8,930 nt of DNA, from the NCBI GenBank assembly GCA_943323725.2, contig CALPIW020000046.1:1-8930 (forward strand), in the 5' to 3' direction. This DNA is from Polynucleobacter meluiroseus. GTDB taxonomy: Bacteria > Verrucomicrobiota > Verrucomicrobiia > Opitutales > UBA953. Of the stretch, positions 1 to 5,566 are shown piece by piece (within the stretch, counting starts at the first letter, position 1; each line of letters opens with the position of its first letter). A program made the translations under genes and the position numbers. The notes beneath the pieces are model-generated. The model made no database searches. It was not told the origin of the DNA and worked only from the letters and a program-made list of their open reading frames with translations.

Positions 1-996
1 CGGATCATCCTTGGCGAGGTCGGGCAGGCGGTCGGCCGCGAGCTGCTCGATGATGAACTGGTCGTAAGGTTTGTCGGTGTTGAAGGCGTCGATGACGTAG
101 TCGCGGTAGGTCCAGGAGCTGTCGAAGGTCTCGATGGTGCCGTTACGCTTCAGGCCCTTGGTGTCGGAGTAGCGGGCGGTATCGAGCCAGTGGCGGGCCC
201 AGCGTTCGCCGTAGTGGGGCGAGGCGAGCAGACGGTCGACGGTGCGTTCGACGACGCTGGCCACGGCGCGGACGGGCTGGCCTTTGCGCGCGGCCATGGC
301 GTCGAAAGCGAGCGCCGAGTCGTAATCACGCGAGAAAGCGTCGACCTCGACGCTCGTGGGCGGCAGGCCGATCAGGTCATAGGAGAGGCGACGCAGCAGG
401 GCTTCGCCGTCGGCGGCCGGGCTGGGCTTGAGGCCCTTCTCGTCGAGCTTGGCCAAGATGAAGGCGTCGACCTCGTTCTGGCACCAGGCGGGGTTGCTGA
501 GCTTGGTCGGGACCGCGTAAGTCTGGACGGGCTGGAAAGCCCAGTGCGCGCGCGCCTTGTCGGACAGTCCGGTGAGCTTGGCGCCGCCGGCGCCGGCCGG
601 GGCGGGCGCGCCCATCTTGACCCACTGTTCGATCAAGCCGATCTGCGTGGTGGAAAGTTTGGCGCCGGCCTTGCGCGGCGGCATCGAGATGTCGGGGTCG
701 CCCTGATGGACCGCGACGACGAGCAAAGATTTCTTGAGGTCACCAGGGACGACGGCCGCGCCGAGGTCACCGCCGGCCAGCATGCCCTGACGAGAATCCA
801 GGATCAGTCCGCCCTTCGAGACGCCCTTCTCCTTCGAGTGGCATTCGTAGCAACGCTCGGTCAGGATCGGGCGGATGTTCTTCTCGAAGAACTCGAGGCC
901 GGCCGGATCCATCTTCGGCTCCGGAGCGTCGGCGGCGGCGAGGCCGGCGACGGAGACGAGGGCGAGCAGACGAAGACTGACGGACAAGGACGGCAT
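1..996 (-). CDS. PSCyt1-PSCyt2(-PSD1) cytochrome-type exported protein, N-terminal part only (cut by window edge)
   Basis: Translating the minus strand from the ATG at 996 gives 332 open codons that run to base 1 with no stop, so the gene continues outside the window. Residues 1-22 are a Sec-type signal (MPSLSVSLRLLA followed by LVSVAGLAAA). The PSCyt1 domain (PF07635 type) follows: GLEFFEKNIRPIL, then the haem c motif CYECH at residues 49-53 (bases 838-852), then the family signatures GGLILDSR, VVPGD and MPP. From about residue 172 the PSCyt2/DUF1549 domain begins, with VDAFILAKL, LLRRLSYDLIGLPPT, LLASPHYGERWARHWLD, and WTYRDYVI near 295. The second CxxCH and the PSD1 domain expected of the family would lie beyond base 1. 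By eye it is roughly two-thirds identical to the neighbouring gene at 1155-4298, including an unusual extra segment before the LLASPHYGERW motif. The protein is probably a periplasmic or surface c-type cytochrome of unknown reaction. No Shine-Dalgarno is visible; TTAAAA lies 5 bases before the ATG. Confidence 0.93.
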   Translation of the reverse strand, partial: MPSLSVSLRLLALVSVAGLAAADAPEPKMDPAGLEFFEKNIRPILTERCYECHSKEKGVSKGGLILDSRQGMLAGGDLGAAVVPGDLKKSLLVVAVHQGDPDISMPPRKAGAKLSTTQIGLIEQWVKMGAPAPAGAGGAKLTGLSDKARAHWAFQPVQTYAVPTKLSNPAWCQNEVDAFILAKLDEKGLKPSPAADGEALLRRLSYDLIGLPPTSVEVDAFSRDYDSALAFDAMAARKGQPVRAVASVVERTVDRLLASPHYGERWARHWLDTARYSDTKGLKRNGTIETFDSSWTYRDYVIDAFNTDKPYDQFIIEQLAADRLPDLAKDDP

Positions 997-1035
997 GGTG
1001 GTTTTAAGGGAGTGGGCGGCAGGGGGAATACCGCT

Positions 1036-1048
1036 AGTATTTAATACT
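1036..1048. repeat. 13-base palindrome AGTATT-T-AATACT
   Basis: The arms AGTATT (1036-1041) and AATACT (1043-1048) are perfect inverted repeats around one T. The element overlaps the candidate -10 region of the gene starting at 996, which would suit an operator for a dimeric regulator. It is short and AT-rich, so chance occurrence is possible. Confidence 0.4.
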
Positions 1049-1058
1049 CCCCTACGCC

Positions 1059-1070
1059 TGAAATGTTTCA
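1059..1070. repeat. 12-base palindrome TGAAA-TG-TTTCA
   Basis: The arms TGAAA (1059-1063) and TTTCA (1066-1070) are perfect inverted repeats separated by two bases. The element overlaps the candidate -35 box on the minus strand and lies 10 bases from the other palindrome (1036-1048), about one helical turn edge to edge. Together they could form a two-site operator. The function is inferred, not shown. Confidence 0.35.
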
Positions 1071-1093
1071 ACCAATTCATGCGGATTTGAGCC

Positions 1094-1136
1094 AATAAAT
1101 GACGAGGCCGACCCCCCGAAGGAGGCCGGCCTCGTT
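1094..1136 (-). terminator. Rho-independent-like terminator after the 1155-4298 gene
   Basis: Bases 1102-1110 (ACGAGGCCG) pair perfectly with 1127-1135 (CGGCCTCGT), giving nine mostly G-C pairs. The stem is extended past mismatches by C-G pairs toward a small loop around CCGAAG. On the minus strand the stem is followed by ATTTATT (bases 1094-1100), a moderately T-rich tail. It lies about 20 bases past the TGA stop at 1155-1157, the right place to end that transcript and insulate the next gene. The tail is not a pure T run, so termination may be partial. Confidence 0.72.
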
Positions 1137-1154
1137 AAAAACCTGTCAAAAACG

Positions 1155-4100
1155 TCAGTTGACGTAGATGAACTCGTTCGAGAGGAGCAGCGCGTGGACG
1201 AGGAGCTCGGTCGGGGTCAGCGGCTCGCGGGAGATCATCTCGCCCACGTTACGCAGGACGCCTTCGGCGCCTCCGCCGGTCACGGCCATCATCATGCTCT
1301 CTTCGCCGTCCGGAGCCATCACCGGGGCGCCCTTGGTCGAGGGAGCGGCGGTGCGGGCGACGGGCGCCACGGCCTTGCCGCGCTCACCGGCCTTGGCGGC
1401 GGGACGGAGCTTGGCGGTGGCGGCGCCCATCTTCTGCTTGGTCAGGAATTCCTGGGCCACGCGGATCTCATTGGTCGACGGACGACGCTGGAACATGCAA
1501 CGGAACATCGCGACGATGCGCTGGTCCTCGGACATCGCGTTGACGACGTCCTTGCGGGCGGCGACGGCGCGGGCGACGTCGACCGACAGGGCGTTGTTCA
1601 TGAAGAACAGGGCCTGCTGGGGCACGATGGTCGAGTTGCGCTTCGTGTTCGACTGGTCGGGGTCGCCGTAGTCGAACTGCGAGAGGGTGTCGCTGAGGCG
1701 ACGGCGGTCGACGTAGCCGTAGAGGCTGCGGCGGTAGCTGAACGGCTCGTCGGTGATGTTCGCCGGCTGGCCGCCGACGGTGAAGGTCATCTTGCCGGTG
1801 AGCAGGATCATCGAGTCACGGATGGACTCGAAGTCGAGGCGACGCAGGTTGCCGCGCCAGAGGAGGCGGTTGCCGGCGTCGACCTTCAGCGGGTCGACCG
1901 GGCCCTTCTTGGCCACGAGCGGGTTCGCGGTGGGGTCGGAATCCAGGCGATAGGTGTTGCTGAGCACGATCATGCGGTGGAGGCGCTTCATCGTCCAACC
2001 GTTCTCCACGAAGTCCGTGGCGAGGTAGTCGAGCAACTCGGGATGCGAGGGCGTCTCGGCCATGTTGCCGAGGTCGTCGGGCGTGTTCACGAAGCCTTCG
2101 CCGAAGTGCTTGGTCCAGGTGCGGTTCACGGCCACGCGGGCGGTGATCGGGTTGTCCTTGGAGATGATGGACTGGGCGAACTCGTAGCGGCCGCTGCCGT
2201 CGACGTACGGGCGGCGTTCGCCGACCGTGAGGATGTCGAGGAACTGGCGGGGCACGATCTCACCCTTGTTGTTCTTGTCGCCACGCTTGAACACGTAGCT
2301 GTCCTTCGCGGCTTCGGAATCCTGGACGACCATCGCGTGGCCGGGGACGCCGGGGTGGGAGAGTCGCAGCTCGTTGATCTGGGCGTGACGGAAGTAGGCG
2401 ACGGGCTCGCGGTTGCCGATGCCGCCGTAGATCGGACGGTTCTGCCAGTCCTGACAGAACTTACGCGTGCTGAAGAGGGAGATCATCTCTTCGTTGTCGA
2501 AGATCTCGTCGTAGGACGGGATGGCCCAAGGATAGCCGGTCATCTCGGCGATGGCGGGGGAGGTCTTCTTCCACTCTTCGCCCGGCTTGGCCAGGAGGTT
2601 GAGATGGGCGAGGATCGCGGCCTTGTTCTCGACGTAGATGCGCTGGTAGGCGGCGGCGACGTCGTGCATCGTCTTCGGTTTGATGTTCCGCAGGCCGGCG
2701 GCGATGATCGGATTCACGCGATGCTCCGGGTCGTCGAGGTATTCCTTGAGGACGATCGGGGCGCGCTCGGCGAAGTAGACCAGCGGCACGGAAGCCAAGG
2801 CGGCGAAGGGACCGGTGATGGGCGAATCCTTCTGGATGCGCATGGCGGCGAAGTCGGTGTCAGACTGCAGGTCGATCTTATAGCGGTCGGAGAATTCGCC
2901 GGCCTCGGAGGAACCGCCGCGGACGGTGGCGATCATGAGGCGGCCGGCCATCTCGAAGTCGTAGCGGGCGCGGGTTTCGCGCATATAGCGGAAGAAACCG
3001 GCGACCTGCTCGTCCTGGAGCTGGTTGAGACGCTTGAGGAAGTCGGAGCGGGCGGCGGCGGTGTTGCCGGTGGCCGCGATGGGCGTCTGGTGCAACGGCT
3101 CGACGATCGAGGCGAAGATGCCGTGCAGGGAGTAGTAGTCCTTGATCGGGATCGGGTCGAACTTGTGGTCGTGGCAGCGCGAGCAGGCGACGGTCAGGCC
3201 GAGGAAGGCCTTGGTCGTCGTGTCGATGCGCTCGTCGATGGTGTCATGGATGTCGTCGAAGCGCTTGCCGATGGTGATGAAGCCGAGGGCGGCGAGACGG
3301 GGATCGTCCGGCGAGATCTCCGGGATGCGGTCGGCGGCGAGCTGCTCGACGACGAACTTGTCGTACGGCTTGTCCTCGTTCATCGCGTTGATGACGTAGT
3401 CGCGGTAGGTCCAGGCGTAAGCGTAGCGGTAGTCGCGGAAGAGGCTGTCGCCCTGGTCGACCTGCAGGCCGCGCGTGTCGGAGTAGCGCGCGGTGTCGAG
3501 CCAGTGACGGGCCCAGCGCTCACCGTAGTGCGGCGAGGCGAGCAGCGCGTCGACCTGCTTGACGTAGACGGCTTCGACGTTGCCGGTCGGACGACCGGTG
3601 CGGGTGGCGAGCGAGTCGGCGAGCGAGGCGCTGTCACAGGCTTTGACGAAGGCGTCGACCTGCTCGGAGGTGGGCGGAAGGCCGATCAGGTCGTAGTAGA
3701 CTCGACGGAGGAAGGCTTCGGGACCAGCGGCGGGATTGGGCTGCAGGCCCTTCTCTTCGAGCTTGGCGAGGACGAACGCGTCGATGGGATTCTTGACCCA
3801 GGCCTTGTTCTTCACTTCGGGCACGGGGTATTTCTTGACGGGCTGATAAGCCCAGTGTTCGCGGGCCTTGCTGGTGAGTCCGGTCAGCTTGGCGGCGCCG
3901 CCACCCGGCATCGGCGCACCCATCTTGACCCACTGTTCGAGGATCGCGATCTTGTCGTCAGGCAGCTTGCCACCGGTCTTCTTGGGCGGCATCGCGAATT
4001 CCGGATCGGTGTACTGGACGGCCTTGACGAGCAGGGACTTCTCGAGGTCGCCGGGGACGACGGCAGGACCTTCGTCGCCGCCCTTGTAGGCGCCGTCGCG

Positions 4101-4298
4101 GGAGTCGAGGATGAGGCCGCCCTTCGAGGAATTCTTCTCGGCGGAGTGGCACTCGTAGCAACGATCGATGAGGATCGGGCGGACGTTCTTCTCGAAGAAC
4201 TCGAGTCCTTCCTTCGAAGGCTGCGCTTCGTCGGCGGCGACCGCGAAGGCGGAGGCGAGCAGCGAGAGCGCGAGGGTGGTGTGGCGGAGCGACAGCAT
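1155..4298 (-). CDS. PSCyt1-PSCyt2-PSD1 (DUF1549/DUF1553) exported cytochrome-type protein
   Basis: A complete 1047-residue protein. It starts with a Sec signal at residues 1-22 (hydrophobic LALSLLASAFAVAA, likely cleaved near AVA/AA). PSCyt1 spans roughly 28-140, with haem motif CYECH at 47-51 (bases 4146-4160) and signatures GGLILDSRDG and MPPKK. PSCyt2/DUF1549 spans about 165-400, with DLIGLPPT, SPHYGERWARHWLDTARYSD and a second CxxCH, CSRCH, at 372-376 (bases 3171-3185), followed by DHKFDPIP. The middle segment (about 420-680) is weakly conserved in the family but ends in a typical VPRQFL stretch. PSD1/DUF1553 runs from about 705, with VAVNRTWTKHFGEG at 723-736, LHRMIVLSNTYR near 773-784, a QQALFFMNN motif at 894-902, and the usual end LLLSNEFIYVN. 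An Ala/Pro/Lys-rich insert lies at 957-1010. Family knowledge: exported, two haem-binding sites, reaction unknown, normally next to a DUF1501 gene. Here the next gene downstream is another copy of itself instead. The ATG at 4298 gives the only sensible signal peptide; no Shine-Dalgarno is seen. Confidence 0.96.
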   Translation of the reverse strand: MLSLRHTTLALSLLASAFAVAADEAQPSKEGLEFFEKNVRPILIDRCYECHSAEKNSSKGGLILDSRDGAYKGGDEGPAVVPGDLEKSLLVKAVQYTDPEFAMPPKKTGGKLPDDKIAILEQWVKMGAPMPGGGAAKLTGLTSKAREHWAYQPVKKYPVPEVKNKAWVKNPIDAFVLAKLEEKGLQPNPAAGPEAFLRRVYYDLIGLPPTSEQVDAFVKACDSASLADSLATRTGRPTGNVEAVYVKQVDALLASPHYGERWARHWLDTARYSDTRGLQVDQGDSLFRDYRYAYAWTYRDYVINAMNEDKPYDKFVVEQLAADRIPEISPDDPRLAALGFITIGKRFDDIHDTIDERIDTTTKAFLGLTVACSRCHDHKFDPIPIKDYYSLHGIFASIVEPLHQTPIAATGNTAAARSDFLKRLNQLQDEQVAGFFRYMRETRARYDFEMAGRLMIATVRGGSSEAGEFSDRYKIDLQSDTDFAAMRIQKDSPITGPFAALASVPLVYFAERAPIVLKEYLDDPEHRVNPIIAAGLRNIKPKTMHDVAAAYQRIYVENKAAILAHLNLLAKPGEEWKKTSPAIAEMTGYPWAIPSYDEIFDNEEMISLFSTRKFCQDWQNRPIYGGIGNREPVAYFRHAQINELRLSHPGVPGHAMVVQDSEAAKDSYVFKRGDKNNKGEIVPRQFLDILTVGERRPYVDGSGRYEFAQSIISKDNPITARVAVNRTWTKHFGEGFVNTPDDLGNMAETPSHPELLDYLATDFVENGWTMKRLHRMIVLSNTYRLDSDPTANPLVAKKGPVDPLKVDAGNRLLWRGNLRRLDFESIRDSMILLTGKMTFTVGGQPANITDEPFSYRRSLYGYVDRRRLSDTLSQFDYGDPDQSNTKRNSTIVPQQALFFMNNALSVDVARAVAARKDVVNAMSEDQRIVAMFRCMFQRRPSTNEIRVAQEFLTKQKMGAATAKLRPAAKAGERGKAVAPVARTAAPSTKGAPVMAPDGEESMMMAVTGGGAEGVLRNVGEMISREPLTPTELLVHALLLSNEFIYVN
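1269..1430 (-). other. Ala/Pro/Lys-rich low-complexity insert within PSD1
   Basis: This stretch encodes residues 957-1010 of the cytochrome-type protein. The composition is dominated by Ala, Pro, Lys, Arg and Gly, followed by a Met run (SMMMAV). It separates the helix ending FLTKQK from the family-typical C-terminus (EPLTPTELLVHALLLSNEF). Related proteins usually pass from one to the other within a few residues. It is probably a flexible exposed linker. Confidence 0.6.
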
Positions 4299-4362
4299 GT
4301 GCGTGTTTTTAAAGCGGGATAAGGACTAGGGGAAAGCAGCCGGGAAGGGCTGACCTTGAAGA

Positions 4363-4392
4363 ATAATGTAGGTCCACCCCCTCGGAAATCAA
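4363..4392 (-). promoter_or_regulatory. Possible promoter of the 1155-4298 cytochrome gene
   Basis: On the minus strand TTGATT (bases 4387-4392) and CATTAT (bases 4363-4368) are spaced 18 bases apart and would act as -35 and -10 boxes. The leader would be about 57 bases, ending in TTAAAAACACGCAC before the ATG at 4298. The matches are partial (four of six for each box). No equally good promoter for the divergent kinase gene was found in the same 155-base region. Confidence 0.3.
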
Positions 4393-4431
4393 GAGCGCTT
4401 CCCCATTCGGGTTGTAAAGGGATTACCCCAA

Positions 4432-4445
4432 GGCGAGGATTCGCC
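4432..4445 (+). promoter_or_regulatory. Small hairpin enclosing the purine-rich leader of the glycerate kinase gene
   Basis: GGCGA (4432-4436) pairs with TCGCC (4441-4445) around a GGAT loop, ending 8 bases before the ATG at 4454. The only Shine-Dalgarno-like bases, GAGGA at 4435-4439, lie in this hairpin. They are 14 bases from the start codon in linear sequence, too far unless the stem brings them closer. It may tune initiation or be chance. Confidence 0.25.
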
Positions 4446-4453
4446 GCCGGACG

Positions 4454-5566
4454 ATGCGCATCCTGATCGCCAACGACAAATTCAAGGGCTCCCTGCCGGC
4501 CGAAAAGGCCGCTTTTCATCTTAGAAATAGCCTGGAACGGCTGTTTCCGGGGGCGATTTTCGATCTCTGCCCTATCGCCGACGGCGGCGAAGGGACGGCT
4601 TTGGCGATGACGACCGCCCTGGCGGGGGAATGGGTCAGCGAAAAGACCTGCGACGCCCACGGCCGGCCGATTGAAGCCCCCTTTGGTTGGGTCCCTGGCT
4701 CGGCCACCGCGGTCATGGAGATGAGCGCGGCCAGCGGCTTGGCGATGGTCCAAGATATCGAACTTAACCCTTTCAAAGCCAGTACTTTAGGAACTGGAAT
4801 TCTCCTCCAGTCAGCCCTCCGACGAGGGGCCAAGCGCATCCTGATCGGCATCGGGGGGAGCGCCACCAATGACGGCGGCCTGGGGGTCGCCCTCGCCTTG
4901 GGATACCAGTTCAAACGCCAAGGCCAGGACTTCTCCCCCACCCTGGAGACCCTCCTTGAAGCCGACAAGGTCGTCCGGCCGGCCACCCTCCCCTCCTGTG
5001 AGCTCATCGTGGCCTGCGACGTCGACAACCCCCTCCTCGGACCCCGCGGAGCCACCCGGGTCTATGGACCCCAGAAAGGCGTCCGTGACTTCGCCTGGTT
5101 CGAACAACGGCTCGAACACCTGGCGGACCTCGCGCGTCGCGACCTCGGCGTCGATCCGCGTGACGTCCCCGGCGCCGGCGCCGCGGGCGGCCTCGGCTTC
5201 GGTCTCATGGCTTTCCTCGGCGGACGTCTGGTGAGCGGCTTCGACATGGTCGCGGCGCAAGTCGGGTTGGATGCACGCGTCGCCGCCGCCGACCTCGTCA
5301 TCACGGGCGAAGGCCGCCTCGACGAACAGAGCCTGCAAGGCAAGGGCCCGGTCGGCGTCGCCCGGCTCGCGCGCCGGGCCGGCAAGAAGATCGTCGGCGT
5401 CGCCGGCTCGGTCGACGACTCGGCGGGACTCCGCGCGCAGTTCGACCTGCTCATCGGCATCAAGCCCGCGACGATGCCGCTCGACGAAGCGATGCGTCGC
5501 ACCGGCGAGCTCCTCGAGTCCGCGGTGGCCGCCCACGCCGCGCCGCTGCGCGCGCTCAGCTCCTGA
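4454..5566 (+). CDS. Glycerate kinase, GarK/GlxK family (PF02595)
   Basis: A 370-residue cytosolic enzyme that phosphorylates glycerate with ATP. Family members mostly make 2-phosphoglycerate, which enters lower glycolysis; which carbon this one targets cannot be read from sequence. Length is typical (about 370-380). Family motifs appear in order: MRILIANDKFKGSL at the N-terminus (usually IAPDSFK), PIADGGEGT at 40-48, GIGGSATNDGGLGVALALG at 132-150, VACDVDNPLLGPRGA at 186-200, then YGPQKG at 204-209, GAAGGLGFGLMAFLGG at 242-257, and ADLVITGEGRLDEQSLQGKGP at 279-299. The Gly-rich stretches form the nucleotide and substrate pocket. The gene is divergent from the cytochrome gene to its left and overlaps the end of the DUF1501 gene to its right by 11 bases. 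The first part of the gene uses many A/T-ending codons, including AGA and TTA, while the last third is almost all G/C-ending like its neighbours. Glycerate from sugar acids, glyoxylate or tartrate could be the source; the neighbours do not decide this. Confidence 0.95.
   Translation: MRILIANDKFKGSLPAEKAAFHLRNSLERLFPGAIFDLCPIADGGEGTALAMTTALAGEWVSEKTCDAHGRPIEAPFGWVPGSATAVMEMSAASGLAMVQDIELNPFKASTLGTGILLQSALRRGAKRILIGIGGSATNDGGLGVALALGYQFKRQGQDFSPTLETLLEADKVVRPATLPSCELIVACDVDNPLLGPRGATRVYGPQKGVRDFAWFEQRLEHLADLARRDLGVDPRDVPGAGAAGGLGFGLMAFLGGRLVSGFDMVAAQVGLDARVAAADLVITGEGRLDEQSLQGKGPVGVARLARRAGKKIVGVAGSVDDSAGLRAQFDLLIGIKPATMPLDEAMRRTGELLESAVAAHAAPLRALSS

Larger units (their letters stand above)
1002..1071 (-). 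promoter_or_regulatory. Possible promoter of the leftmost cytochrome gene
   Basis: On the minus strand TTGAAA (bases 1066-1071) could be a -35 box. TATTAA (bases 1041-1046) could be a -10 box, 19 bases downstream. That spacing is slightly long, and the -10 matches only four of six consensus positions. The implied leader is about 40 bases and contains no Shine-Dalgarno, only TTAAAA (1002-1007) just before the ATG at 996. A separate promoter makes sense because a terminator-like hairpin separates this gene from the upstream paralogue. This is inferred from consensus only; both boxes sit inside small palindromes. Confidence 0.35.

Noticed and set aside
190..1044. A 284-codon plus-strand open frame opposite the leftmost cytochrome gene
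   Set aside because: It is the antisense shadow of a frame that reads unbroken PSCyt1/PSCyt2 motifs on the minus strand.
1194..4322. A 1042-codon open frame on the plus strand covering the whole complete cytochrome gene
   Set aside because: It is codon-aligned antisense to the real gene. In GC-rich genes TTA, CTA and TCA codons are rare, so this antisense frame has few stops. Its translation is rich in Val, Asp, Glu, Gly and His with no recognisable domain, whereas the minus strand has a full set of PSCyt/PSD1 motifs.
4410..4430. GTAA/TTAC and GGG/CCC inverted bases upstream of the kinase
   Set aside because: The arms are only three to four bases with a two-base bulge, too weak to call an operator or riboswitch.
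3884..4753. A 289-codon minus-strand frame bridging the divergent intergenic region
   Set aside because: It overlaps the 5' ends of two well-supported genes in the wrong frames, has Arg/Ser/Pro-rich shadow composition and no motif.
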